Shown here: one piece after another, positions 1-8,101 of the stretch | How positions within the stretch are numbered: the first letter of the stretch is position 1 | Layout: each line of letters opens with the position of its first letter | Origin: Planctomycetota bacterium | Lineage (GTDB): Bacteria; Planctomycetota; SZUA-567 | DNA: 45,431 bases | Direction of reading: 5' to 3' | Assembly: GCA_020060765.1 (NCBI GenBank) | Contig: JAGUZQ010000129.1 | Coordinates: 1 to 45,431 of the forward strand | Notes under the pieces: model-generated | Told to the model about the DNA's origin: nothing | What the model saw: the letters and a program-made list of their open reading frames with translations, nothing else | Databases searched by the model: none | Made by a program: the position numbers and the translations under genes

Positions 1-247
1 CCGAGCCTGTGTATGTGCCAAGTGCCGACTCCGCCAATTGCGCGGAGGTCGGAATCCGCACGCAAGGAAATCCTTTACGATTACAAGCAGGCACGGGTAG
101 AAGCCATCCCCGCCTCGTGGTTTCGTCTTCCAGCGTCTCGCCCAACGCCTGCCTGGTGCGTCTGCGCAACAATTTATGGCGAACGCCACAGGATTATCTT
201 GTTTTTATTTGCTGCTCCGAAACTTTGAGGGACTAATTGAATCGATC
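1..247. other. Unassigned left edge
   Basis: No gene is recognised here. One frame on the plus strand is open from the window edge to a TGA at 226-228 and could be the C-terminal tail of a protein beginning outside the window, but its 75 residues match no family I know and it has no obvious domain. The stretch lies 3' of the minus-strand dehydrogenase, so it would be a convergent intergenic region plus, at most, a gene tail. No tRNA, terminator or palindromic repeat of the type found elsewhere in the window is visible. Confidence 0.3.
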
Positions 248-1213
248 TCAGACAACTTCCGGCGCGGGGTGGAGCGGCGGCTCCTGCCGGAAGAAGCGGA
301 CAATCTCCCGCGCCGCCTCGACCTCCATCCGGTTGCGGCAGTCGCGGGTGTTGGCGCCCAGGTGGCTGGTGCAGAAACAGTTGGGCAGTTCGCACAATTC
401 GCCCGAATACGGCTCGACGTCGAACACGTCGATTGCGGCGGAAAGATCGGGGCGTCGCCGCAACACCTGCGCCAGCGCGGCGCTGTCTACCACCGGCCCG
501 CGCGCGGTATTGATCAGGATGGCGTTTTCCTTCATCGACGCTACTCTTTTCGCATCGGCCAGGCCGCGCGTGGCGTTGTTCAGCGGCACGTGCAGGGAGA
601 CGACGTCGCAAGTGCGGAAAATGGTGTCGATATCCGTCTGCCTGACCGGCGCGGCCAGTTGCAACTCGGTCGGTTCACGCAAGTCGCTGACATAGATTTC
701 CGGCGGGCCGAAGGCGGCGAGGTGATTGATGACGCGCCCGCCGATCCGACCGGCGCCGATAATGCCGACCTTCATTTCCGCCAGACGGCGACCAGTGTGA
801 CGATCCCATTTTTTATCCCGCATCTGATTTACGCAACGATAGGTGTCGCGCAACAAGGCCAGCATCTGGCAAACCGCCAACTCCGCCACGGCGGGGGCGG
901 GGGCTTCAGGGGTGTAGGTGACGAGCACGCCGGTTTCCCGCGCCGCGCTCAGATCAACGGAATCCAGCCCGCTGCCGACGCGGGCGATGATTTTAAGGTT
1001 CGGCGCGGCGGCGATAACCGCGCGGCTGAAGGGGTCGGTGCCGGCGATGACGCCGTCGGACTCTCCGACCAGTTCGGACAGTTCCGTTTCGGTCAGGGTG
1101 CGGTCGCGGGGGTTGGTGAAGAAATCCAGCCCCGCCCCGGTGAGCAATCGGGGAGCGTCTTCAGTTACGGAGGCGAAGGGCACGGCGGTTACGAAAATTC
1201 TGGGGCGGGTCAC
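248..1213 (-). CDS. D-2-hydroxyacid dehydrogenase (phosphoglycerate dehydrogenase-like)
   Basis: A 321-residue NAD-dependent D-isomer-specific 2-hydroxyacid dehydrogenase. The split catalytic domain occupies about residues 1-105 and 285-321, with the Rossmann domain between. The dinucleotide motif GAGRIG is at 153-158, and the catalytic triad of this family is present as Arg238 (in NTARGP), Glu267 (in DVFDVEP) and His284 (in TSHLGA). Members oxidise D-2-hydroxyacids or reduce 2-oxoacids; the closest well-known relative is SerA, which makes 3-phosphohydroxypyruvate in serine synthesis. This protein lacks the C-terminal ACT regulatory domain of long SerA, so glyoxylate/hydroxypyruvate reductase or another 2-ketoacid reductase is equally possible. 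It follows the secreted-protein gene after 11 nt and is probably cotranscribed with it, although no functional link is evident. Confidence 0.85.
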   Translation of the reverse strand: MTRPRIFVTAVPFASVTEDAPRLLTGAGLDFFTNPRDRTLTETELSELVGESDGVIAGTDPFSRAVIAAAPNLKIIARVGSGLDSVDLSAARETGVLVTYTPEAPAPAVAELAVCQMLALLRDTYRCVNQMRDKKWDRHTGRRLAEMKVGIIGAGRIGGRVINHLAAFGPPEIYVSDLREPTELQLAAPVRQTDIDTIFRTCDVVSLHVPLNNATRGLADAKRVASMKENAILINTARGPVVDSAALAQVLRRRPDLSAAIDVFDVEPYSGELCELPNCFCTSHLGANTRDCRNRMEVEAAREIVRFFRQEPPLHPAPEVV

Positions 1214-1224
1214 TGATGATATTC

Positions 1225-2016
1225 CTAATTTTTAACATTAATAAAACGCAAGCATGTCTGAATGCGATCGAGAGCCGCCTTTTTCTGTAAAAATGTAAGG
1301 GTTCCATACTTAGCGGAACGATCTAACATCTTAAAGAAAAGTCGCAACTTTTCCGAATCCGCATCCAGCTTTTTCTGCTCCTCTTGCCGTATATCTGAAT
1401 CCTTCAGCGCCTTGATGTGATCGGCGCGAATTCTGCATCCCAACTTCATTGCCGCCATGCCAAGTTCTATTACCCGAAAAACTTCAGGATCCAGCATGGC
1501 GCGCGGATTGTCCATGTTATCCTTTAACTTCTCACTAAGATATTCGCACCGTTCGGACAGTTTTCCTTCACGCGCATATGCCTGGGCTATTTTTACCGAA
1601 TCCTTCATACAGTCGCCAAAAAAATCATTGACCGCAGTATAGTTGTCAGGCGGCAACGGGCGGGCGAAATATTCCTCTTCCATTTCCTTGGCGGATTTGA
1701 CAGGCTCATCCGGCTTGCCAGGCTTATCCGGTTTTTCCGGCGTCAGGCGCATCACTTTAAGCAAATGCTCTTTGTCGTCGCGGGCGGCCTGGGCATGTTT
1801 CTGGTCGGAGAAAAAGCCCTTGGTGTGGAGCAGGGATATTTCCAATTCCCCATTGTTCGTACGCAGGCGCGCGAAACCGTTCTCGATGCCGAGAAATTCA
1901 CCGGAGAGAATCTTGCCGTCCACGGTCAGGACATGCGTCTTGGCCGGTTTGGTTTCGGCGGCCTGCGCCAGTCCGCAAAAAGCGAGGACGCAAATAATAA
2001 GCGCCATTGTTCGCAT
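1225..2016 (-). CDS. Secreted protein of unknown function
   Basis: A 263-residue exported protein. I take the ATG at 2014-2016 as the start because GGAG lies nine bases upstream; two further in-frame ATGs lie 15 and 21 nt upstream with poorer sites. The N-terminus is a standard signal peptide (MRTM, then a hydrophobic run ending CGLAQA before AE). After it comes a short segment rich in beta-strand formers (VDGKILSGEFLGIENGFARLRTNNG) resembling the small barrel domains common in planctomycete-type secreted proteins, then a Pro/Lys/Glu linker with a PDKPGKPDEPVK-like repeat, then a helical C-terminal half. No catalytic motif is visible. It precedes the 2-hydroxyacid dehydrogenase on the same strand. 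The function is unknown. Confidence 0.75.
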   Translation of the reverse strand: MRTMALIICVLAFCGLAQAAETKPAKTHVLTVDGKILSGEFLGIENGFARLRTNNGELEISLLHTKGFFSDQKHAQAARDDKEHLLKVMRLTPEKPDKPGKPDEPVKSAKEMEEEYFARPLPPDNYTAVNDFFGDCMKDSVKIAQAYAREGKLSERCEYLSEKLKDNMDNPRAMLDPEVFRVIELGMAAMKLGCRIRADHIKALKDSDIRQEEQKKLDADSEKLRLFFKMLDRSAKYGTLTFLQKKAALDRIQTCLRFINVKN

Positions 2017-2099
2017 GGCAATCGTCTCCATGTGCAATTCCCCGGAGAAAATGGAAAATAGTTCATCACTTACAATAGATATTGGTATAACTCAAGAAT

Positions 2100-2127
2100 C
2101 GTCATTCCTGCGAAGGCAGGAATGACG
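2100..2127. repeat. GTCATTCC palindromic repeat, short form
   Basis: A perfect 11-bp inverted repeat (GTCATTCCTGC / GCAGGAATGAC) around a four-base loop, one of several copies in this window. It sits between two divergently transcribed genes. A run of T on the plus strand (2133-2142) lies just after it, so it could act as a terminator in that orientation, but no plus-strand gene ends here. Confidence 0.8.
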
Positions 2128-2231
2128 ACCGTATTTTTTTTTAACCGAAAACTTTTTCCTTAACGGATAATTTCAGTCTATCCGGCCTGCCCGCGCTTGT
2201 CAACCGTGCGCGACCCGGATAAACTGAGGCC

Positions 2232-3875
2232 ATGAATAAGGACAGGCGGTTCCGCGCCGGTAGCGGAGAATTTCTGGAAGGGGCGACCCAGGGCGCGTTG
2301 TCGCTGGGCTGGCTGCTGCTGGCGGCGCCGTTTGCGTTCATGCTCGTGGACGTGGGGCAAGCGCTCGGGTTGATCGTGCGCGAATTGTCGGCGGCCAGTA
2401 ACGGCGCGGCGCTGGTTTCGCAGCGTTCGCAGGTGCTTTTTGCCTGGGGGGTAAATTCGCTGGTCGTCTGCGCGGTGACGGTGGTCTGTTCGCTGGCGCT
2501 GGCGGCGCCGCTGGGATTTCTGCTGGCGAAAACCGATGCGCCGGGAAAGAGGCTGTGTTTCGCCGCGCTGCTTTTGTCAGCCTGCACGCCGCTGTACGCG
2601 ACGGCAACCGGCTGGATCAACCTGATCGGTTTGCCGTTCCTGACCGAATCAGAACTGAGGCAGTTGCTGGCGGCGGGGCTGATTATGGGGGTGGCGTTTT
2701 CGCCGCTCTGCGCCTTGCTTGCCGCCGCCGGGTTCGCCAGCGTGCCGCGAGAGTTGGAGGATGCGGCCTGCCTGCACGCCTCCGACCTGAAAGTTTTCCT
2801 GCGGGTGACGCTGCCGCTGTCGGCGTGGGGGGTAGGCGGAGCGGCGCTGCTGGCGGCGACACTGGCGCTGGGGGAAATCACCGTCACTGACGCGCTCTGG
2901 ACGCGCACCTACGCCGAACAGGTTTACCAATCCTTCCAGCTCGACTGGGAGCCGGGCAAGGCGGGAGCGACGGCGCTGCCGCTGGCGCTGGCTTTCATGG
3001 CGACGGCGGCGGCGCTGTCGCCGGTGTGCAGGCGCTTGGCTGATATTCCACTGGAAAAACTGGCGTGCGAGGCGCGGACGTTCAAGCTGGGAAAATACCG
3101 CGCGGCGGCGGTCATGGGATTGCTGGCAGTAGGCGCGGTTTATGCGTATCCGCTGGTTGATCTGGCGTACGGGGCGATCTTTTCCGCAGACGCGCCGCCA
3201 CTGGAAATTCTGGCGCGGCTGTCGCGCTATGCGCCGATGTCGGCGGGGTCGGTTGCGCTGGCGGCGGCGGCGGCGCTGGCAGCGGTGATATTGGCGACGC
3301 CGTGCGCGTGGATTTTATGCCGCTGCAAAAGCGGAAATGTCCGCCTGTTTATCTGGGCCGGATTATTGGCGCTGCTGGCTACGCCGGGACCGATGATCGG
3401 CATGTCGCTGATAAAATTCTGGAACAGTCCGTTCTGGCATAACCTGGCGCTGGGTGTGCCGGAACTGGTTTACGATTCGCCGCTGATTATTATCCTGCTT
3501 TACGCATCGCGCACGGTGGCGCTGGCGGTGGTGATTCTGTGGGCGGCGATGAAGAACATCCCCGAGGATTTCTATTCCCTGGCGCGCGCGGAGGGAGCCA
3601 GTTCGTTCGAGCAGATCACGCGCGTGGCATTGCCGTTGTCAAGACGGGCGCTACTGGGGGCGTGGCTGGCGTGTTACGTGGTTTCCTTCGCCGAGGTGGG
3701 GGGGGCGGTGACGATCAGCCCGCCGGGAGTGGCGCTATTCTCCATCTGCTTCGCCAACCAGATTCATTACAGCACCTGCTACCCCGAACTGGGACAGATG
3801 ATGCTGTTGCCGCTGGCGCTGGCGGCGTTGCCTGCGGCGGCGGCTTACGCGGTTTTTACCAGACGTGGAAAATAG
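2232..3875 (+). CDS. ABC transporter permease, fused two-domain iron/thiamine type
   Basis: A 547-residue, very hydrophobic inner-membrane protein containing two homologous permease domains in tandem, as in FbpB/SfuB/ThiP, which import ferric iron or thiamine with a periplasmic binding protein. Each half carries the cytoplasmic EAA loop that docks on the ATPase: residues 172-197 (PRELEDAACLHASD...) and 444-470 (PEDFYSLARAEGASS...). About twelve transmembrane segments are expected. The ATG is preceded only by a weak GAGG very close to the start, so the exact N-terminus is uncertain. No binding protein or ATPase gene adjoins it, which is unusual because these systems are normally encoded as a three-gene unit. 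The substrate cannot be read from the permease alone. Confidence 0.85.
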   Translation: MNKDRRFRAGSGEFLEGATQGALSLGWLLLAAPFAFMLVDVGQALGLIVRELSAASNGAALVSQRSQVLFAWGVNSLVVCAVTVVCSLALAAPLGFLLAKTDAPGKRLCFAALLLSACTPLYATATGWINLIGLPFLTESELRQLLAAGLIMGVAFSPLCALLAAAGFASVPRELEDAACLHASDLKVFLRVTLPLSAWGVGGAALLAATLALGEITVTDALWTRTYAEQVYQSFQLDWEPGKAGATALPLALAFMATAAALSPVCRRLADIPLEKLACEARTFKLGKYRAAAVMGLLAVGAVYAYPLVDLAYGAIFSADAPPLEILARLSRYAPMSAGSVALAAAAALAAVILATPCAWILCRCKSGNVRLFIWAGLLALLATPGPMIGMSLIKFWNSPFWHNLALGVPELVYDSPLIIILLYASRTVALAVVILWAAMKNIPEDFYSLARAEGASSFEQITRVALPLSRRALLGAWLACYVVSFAEVGGAVTISPPGVALFSICFANQIHYSTCYPELGQMMLLPLALAALPAAAAYAVFTRRGK

Positions 3876-3939
3876 CTTTGCGCGAAATATTGGCATGAAC
3901 TATAACGGAATTATCTTTTGTTAGCGGAAGGATTCGGCC

Positions 3940-4665
3940 ATGAAACAAAAAATTACTATCCTGTCTTTTCTTCTGCCAGTGCTGTGCGCCGCCTGCACGC
4001 CGCAAGCGACGGAGAAAAAGGCGGTTCCGGGCAAGGTGGTTTACTCCTGCACATTCGCCGAAGGCGAGTGGAAAAGCGAGGACTGGCTGCGCGTCAAAAG
4101 CCCGCGCTGGGATTATCTCGGCGGCTGGGTGCAGGACAAGGGCTTTATCCGCAATGAAATCCCGCAAGACGCGAGCGACCAGGAAATGCTGGGCAAGCGG
4201 GCGGGAGAGACTTATTCCAGCATGTTATACAAAGATAAGCTCACGACAAACGTGACGGTGAGCGCGACCATGGATTTCGCCTATCGCATGGCGCCGCTGC
4301 TCGTAATCGCGCCGGAACTGGGCAAGGACGCCAAGGGCGTGAACGAATATCGCGAGCATTATGAAATCGTCCTCTACGACGAAGGCGTGAACATCTGGCA
4401 CCATTATTACGCAGACGGAAAACCGTTCTGGAAAAAAGTGGCGCATAACAAGTTCGCGTTGGACAAGAATCGCAAATATAACATGACGGTGGAAATTAAA
4501 ACGGTCAAGCGCCAGGGCGTGACCAAGGGGAAAATGATTGTCGTCTCGGTCGACGGGGAACACGAATTCGGTGTCCTCGACGATCCGTTCCCCGACGAAT
4601 TCTACGTTGGCATCACCGGCTGCGAGGGGCTGAACCGGTTTTACGATTTCGAGATCAGGAAATAG
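3940..4665 (+). CDS. Exported, possibly lipid-anchored jelly-roll-like protein
   Basis: A 241-residue protein with an N-terminal export signal ending in VLCAAC; Cys19 could be lipidated, although a Cys at -3 is atypical for a lipobox. The mature part is rich in aromatic beta-strand segments (WDYLGGWVQDKGF, YEIVLYDEGVNIWHHYY, FYVGITGCEG, FYDFEIRK). This pattern resembles concanavalin-like jelly-roll domains such as the DUF1080 (3-keto-disaccharide hydrolase) and LamG groups, which bind or process glycans. No catalytic residues could be assigned. A purine-rich ribosome-binding site (GGAAGG) precedes the ATG. Its 3' end overlaps the convergent cyclase gene by 11 nt. The function is inferred only at fold level. 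Confidence 0.7.
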   Translation: MKQKITILSFLLPVLCAACTPQATEKKAVPGKVVYSCTFAEGEWKSEDWLRVKSPRWDYLGGWVQDKGFIRNEIPQDASDQEMLGKRAGETYSSMLYKDKLTTNVTVSATMDFAYRMAPLLVIAPELGKDAKGVNEYREHYEIVLYDEGVNIWHHYYADGKPFWKKVAHNKFALDKNRKYNMTVEIKTVKRQGVTKGKMIVVSVDGEHEFGVLDDPFPDEFYVGITGCEGLNRFYDFEIRK

Positions 4666-5920
4666 CCCGCAGAAAATCCAGCGCGGCCAGGAACGCTTCC
4701 CCATCGATAGCGTGGATTTCGCGTTTACTCCCCAGCGGACAGGGAAGAGTGATATTAAGCTCGCCGCCAAGGTGTTCGCGGAAGCTGTCCAGCCCCGCCA
4801 GTACCGCCGGTTCGCCCCGCGCGTCCTTGCCGTCGAGCAGCCTGTCCCAGACCGGCAGTCGCGCCGATTTCAGGCACGCGATTATCCTGCGCGCGTCGTC
4901 GTCGGAGATGAATCCGGTTCTCGCGGCGTAGGCGCTGTCCAGAGCGATGCCGATGGAGACCGCTTCGCCGTGCGAGAGGCGGTTGCCTGAATTAACTTCC
5001 AGCCAGTGCGCCGACCAGTGGCCGAAATCGAGCGGGCGGGCGCTGCCGGTTTCAAACGGGTCGCCGCTCCCGCCGGTGTGCTCGACGTGAAGCCTCGCGC
5101 AGCGGATAATCAGTTGCTCCATCAGTCCGGCGTCGCGCGCGGCGATGTCGGCGCAATGCTTTTCCAGGAAGGAAAGAAACTCGGCGTCCTTGATCGCCGC
5201 CACCTTGACCGCTTCGGAAATGCCGTCCAGCCACTGCCGGTCGGGAAGCGTGTCCAGCAAAGCGAAATCATTCACTACCGCGAAAGGAGGAGCAAAACAG
5301 CCCAGGAAGTTTTTCTGCCCGCAGGAATTGACGCCGTTTTTCACGCCAATCCCGGCGTCGTTCTGCGCCAGCACGGTCGAAGGCATCCTGACCAGGCGCA
5401 CGCCGCGATGCACCAGCGACGCCCCCAACCCGACCGCATCCAGCATCGCGCCGCCTCCGATAGCCAGGATATAACTCTGGCGGTCGATACGGTGGCACGC
5501 GCATAGCTCCCCCACTCTCTGCGGCACGTACAACCCGTCTTTCGCTTTTTCACCGCCGGAAATAATTTCTCCGTCCGGATTGACCAGATCGAACCGGTCA
5601 AACGCCGCCAGCTTGCGCGCCGCCTGAGCCGCCAAACCCGGATTGGATTCCGCCACGCCGCTGTCGACAAACAGGAGGATTTTTCTTTTCCCGCCCGGTT
5701 CCGGCTTGAATATCCCTGCCAACGCCGAGTTATCACCCGCGAAAGCGTCGCGGGTAAAGACAATGGGGAACGAAAAGCCTACGGAAAATTTCTGGGAAAG
5801 AATCACGTCGCCTGGCACGGATGAAGTCCTGTCTGGTTGCGGATAAGCGTTCCTGGAAAATGACTGGGAAACATTATAGTTGTTCCGCTGATTTTTGTCA
5901 GCCTTTTTAACGCCGATCAT
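4655..5920 (-). CDS. eboD: EboD-type sugar-phosphate cyclase (3-dehydroquinate synthase family)
   Basis: A 421-residue member of the 3-dehydroquinate synthase (AroB)/sugar-phosphate cyclase superfamily. The NAD-binding GGGAMLD is at 155-161 and the zinc ligands of the family are conserved as Glu236 (SEAVK), His301 (DFGHW) and His317 (SHGEA). The DFGHW-SAHWLE signature, the QNDAGIGVKN segment and the KNFLG-FAPP segment are those I know from EboD, the AroB paralogue of the eboABCDEF cluster, rather than from true AroB (which has a LGHTFGHA-type motif). EboD's substrate is not established. None of the other ebo genes is nearby. An AAAGGA site eight bases upstream supports the ATG at 5920. An extra N-terminal segment of about 35 residues looks disordered. 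Confidence 0.75.
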   Translation of the reverse strand: MIGVKKADKNQRNNYNVSQSFSRNAYPQPDRTSSVPGDVILSQKFSVGFSFPIVFTRDAFAGDNSALAGIFKPEPGGKRKILLFVDSGVAESNPGLAAQAARKLAAFDRFDLVNPDGEIISGGEKAKDGLYVPQRVGELCACHRIDRQSYILAIGGGAMLDAVGLGASLVHRGVRLVRMPSTVLAQNDAGIGVKNGVNSCGQKNFLGCFAPPFAVVNDFALLDTLPDRQWLDGISEAVKVAAIKDAEFLSFLEKHCADIAARDAGLMEQLIIRCARLHVEHTGGSGDPFETGSARPLDFGHWSAHWLEVNSGNRLSHGEAVSIGIALDSAYAARTGFISDDDARRIIACLKSARLPVWDRLLDGKDARGEPAVLAGLDSFREHLGGELNITLPCPLGSKREIHAIDGEAFLAALDFLRAIS

Positions 5921-6166
5921 TTCGTCTGTCCTTTGCGCCTTGCCGTAATCATAATGTCTTGTTTCCTACCCTGATAAACGCTTGAAAGGTGGAAAAGGTT
6001 CAGCGATTTAACCGCTCCTGCAATAGCAGGCATTATTCCATCGCTATCGCATTAAAATAAATCCTACGGTCGTCATTCCCGCGAAAAAATCTTATTGCGA
6101 AATGGCAGACGAAACCGATAATCGCGATGTATAATTAATGAAACAGCCTGATGGAGGAATTTGCCT
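5921..6166. other. Divergent intergenic region with a partial repeat and -10-like site
   Basis: This 246-nt spacer separates the divergent cyclase gene and the phosphate-transport pair. It holds half a GTCATTCC repeat (6072-6083) and, just before it, a GCTATCGCATTAAAA segment (6042-6056) weakly similar to the IS-end sequence at 13.2 and 45.2 kb. A TATAAT at 6130-6135 is a plausible -10 box for the DUF47 gene, but no convincing -35 box sits 16-18 bases upstream. Confidence 0.4.
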
Positions 6167-6814
6167 ATGTCGTTTTTTCGCAAGGGAAACGTAGTCACCG
6201 AGATGGTAGATGGGTACCTGGCCAAGGCGGAGGAGTGTATCCTTACTATGGAAAAGGCCTTTGTCGAGTACACGCATAAGGGATTAACCGCGGATTTCGA
6301 CGAGCTTACCGAAAGCACCCACATGGCCGAATCCTCCTGCGACGACATCCGCCGCAAGATCGCGACGGAGATGTTCGAGAAGGCGCTGATCCCCGAATCC
6401 CGCGGGGAGATACTTTCGCTGCTGGAGACCATCGACCGCGTGCCCAACCAGGCGGAATCGCTGCTGTTCATGATCCAGAGCCAGCTCATGAAACTGCCGG
6501 AGGGAATAGGCGACAAGCTGATGCGGCTGGTCCACCTGAACCGGGACGCGTTCCTGGAACTCGCCAAAACCGTACGCGCGCTCTTTGTCGATTCGACCAA
6601 GGTCGAAGCCCATAACAAAGCCGTCGACAAGCTGGAAAGCGCTTCCGACCACCTGGAACGCGAGATTATCCGTTCGCTTTTCGCCGACGAAAAAATCCCC
6701 CTGGGCGAGAAAATCCTGTTCAAGGAACTGATCGTGGAACTGGGGAAAATTTCTGACCGCAGCGAAAACGCCGGGGACAAGATCGCGCTGATCGCCGTGC
6801 GGCGCATGATTTGA
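6167..6814 (+). CDS. DUF47 family phosphate-transport accessory protein
   Basis: A 215-residue, almost entirely helical PhoU-like protein of the DUF47/TIGR00153 family. These cytoplasmic proteins are typically encoded beside PiT phosphate transporters and are thought to modulate them, probably through metal binding in the helical bundle. Here the PiT gene follows on the same strand after a 326-nt repeat island, which supports the assignment. The ATG at 6167 is chosen because GGAGG lies nine bases upstream; a TTG six bases earlier would be too close to that site. Recognisable family segments include the N-terminal FFRKGN, the acidic LTESTHMAESSCDDIRRKI helix, and the C-terminal ISDRSENAGDKI. 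Confidence 0.88.
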   Translation: MSFFRKGNVVTEMVDGYLAKAEECILTMEKAFVEYTHKGLTADFDELTESTHMAESSCDDIRRKIATEMFEKALIPESRGEILSLLETIDRVPNQAESLLFMIQSQLMKLPEGIGDKLMRLVHLNRDAFLELAKTVRALFVDSTKVEAHNKAVDKLESASDHLEREIIRSLFADEKIPLGEKILFKELIVELGKISDRSENAGDKIALIAVRRMI

Positions 6815-6866
6815 CGGGCTGACTGGTTGACGGGGTTACTGGCTGATGGGTGGTCGGGGGGTTGCT
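6813..6866. repeat. GGTTGACGGG-type intergenic repeat, plus orientation
   Basis: An imperfect array of six- to eight-base words built from TGAC/TGAT and GGG/GGTT (CTGACTGGTTGACGGGGTTA and so on), beginning at the stop codon of the DUF47 gene. A reverse-complement counterpart lies at 7086-7124, so the two can pair around the element between them. Confidence 0.55.
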
Positions 6867-6956
6867 AGAAGTGGCTTTTGCGCTTCTGCTGTGAATTGGA
6901 GGCAATACGTTTTAGTTAAGTGCAAATCGTTCGGTTTGAAATATCACTCACGAATC

Positions 6957-7051
6957 GTCATTCCCGCGCAGGCGGGAATCCAGTGGAGAAACCGCACGCA
7001 GCACATCCTGGATTCCGCTGGCAGCCAGCCCCTGGCCTTCGCGGGAATGAC
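6957..7051. mobile_element. Bipartite GTCATTCC element, MITE-like copy 1
   Basis: A 95-bp element bounded by GTCATTCCCGCG and CGCGGGAATGAC. Inside each end is a second inverted pair (GGGAATCCAG and CTGGATTCC), and in the middle a module TGGAGAAACCGCACGCAGCA. The same ends and middle occur at 40965-41042, but with the middle module reversed. There is no coding capacity. It occupies the spacer between the DUF47 and PiT genes. Confidence 0.7.
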
Positions 7052-7085
7052 AGTACAAGCTTTCCCTTTTAGTAAAACTGTGTTC

Positions 7086-7124
7086 ATTTCAACCCGTCAA
7101 CCGGTCACCCCGTTAACCAGACAA
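7086..7124. repeat. GGTTGACGGG-type intergenic repeat, minus orientation
   Basis: The reverse-complement form of the array at 6813-6866 (CAACCCGTCAACCGGTCACC and following bases). Together the two arrays bracket the bipartite element, giving a potential fold-back of about 310 bp in the 326-nt space between DUF47 and PiT. Confidence 0.55.
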
Positions 7125-7140
7125 CCACTCTGGAGCAGAA

Positions 7141-8079
7141 ATGGTATACCGAATCCTGCAACAACTTTCCAGCGTGTTCCTCGGCTGGAGCCTGGGCGCC
7201 AACGATTCGGCCAACACCTTCGGCACCGCCGTCTCCAGCCAGATGGTCAGGTGGCGCACTGCGGCGCTGCTGATCGCAGTTTCCGCCGCCGCCGGGGCGC
7301 TGCTGCAAGGTGCAGGTGGGCTGGAGACTTATAAAAACATTTCCGCCGGTCAGAACCTCGACACCGCCTTCTGCGCCACCCTCGCCGCCGCCATTACCGC
7401 CACTCTCCTCACTTTCGCGGGACTGCCGATTTCCACCAGCCAGGCCGTCGTCGGCAGCATCATCGGCATCGGCCTGCTTAACGGGCAGCGAGATTTCCAG
7501 GGCTTGCCGAAAATCGCCGCCTGCTGGGTCGGCACTCCGGTCGGTGCGGCGGTGATCGCAATATTACTTTATCTCGTGCTGGCGCGCTTAATACGCGCCA
7601 TGAAGCTGCATTTCCTCGTCTATGACCGGTTCATGCGAACCTTGCTGATCCTGGCTGGAATCTACGGCGCGTTTGCGCTGGGAGCCAACAACGTCGCCAA
7701 CGCCACCGGCGTCTTTTACGGCGCCGGCGTCATGGGCAAGTGGACGGCTCTGACCATCGGCGGGGCCAGCATAGCGCTGGGCGCACTCACCTACAGCGAA
7801 GGCGTAATGACCACCGTCGGCGGAAAAATCATGAAGCTGGACGCCTTTTCCGCTTTCATAGTCGTGGCCAGCGAAGCGGTGACAGTGCATATCTACGCCC
7901 TGCTGGGGGTGCCGGTTTCCACCAGTCAGGCCATTGTCGGCGCAGTGCTTGGGATTGGCCTTCTCTCCGGTTTGAAAACCGTACGCTTCGTCACGCTAGG
8001 AAAAATCGCCCTGGGCTGGCTGCTGACTCCGGTGCTGGGTGGAGCGGTCGCGGCGGGGGTGTATTTGCTGGTGAGTTGA
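7141..8079 (+). CDS. pit: PiT family inorganic phosphate transporter
   Basis: A 312-residue inner-membrane transporter with the duplicated PiT signature: GANDSANTFG at 19-28 and GANNVANATG at 181-190, each followed by a Gly-x-Pro-[IV]-STSQA loop (94-102 and its second-half equivalent). PiT proteins import metal-phosphate complexes using the proton or sodium gradient. The length is close to short bacterial and archaeal PiT proteins, which lack the large central hydrophilic loop of E. coli PitA. About nine to ten membrane segments are expected. The ATG lies a few bases after TCTGGAGCAGAA, a fair ribosome-binding site. It is probably functionally coupled to the DUF47 gene upstream. Sulfate transport by a PiT relative is a less likely alternative. 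Confidence 0.92.
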   Translation: MVYRILQQLSSVFLGWSLGANDSANTFGTAVSSQMVRWRTAALLIAVSAAAGALLQGAGGLETYKNISAGQNLDTAFCATLAAAITATLLTFAGLPISTSQAVVGSIIGIGLLNGQRDFQGLPKIAACWVGTPVGAAVIAILLYLVLARLIRAMKLHFLVYDRFMRTLLILAGIYGAFALGANNVANATGVFYGAGVMGKWTALTIGGASIALGALTYSEGVMTTVGGKIMKLDAFSAFIVVASEAVTVHIYALLGVPVSTSQAIVGAVLGIGLLSGLKTVRFVTLGKIALGWLLTPVLGGAVAAGVYLLVS

Positions 8080-8101
8080 CGGGTAGACGGAGAGCGCGAC
8101 C

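Noticed and set aside
6813..7124. CRISPR array
   Set aside because: Repeat words are short, degenerate and irregularly spaced, there are no uniform spacers, and no cas genes are present.
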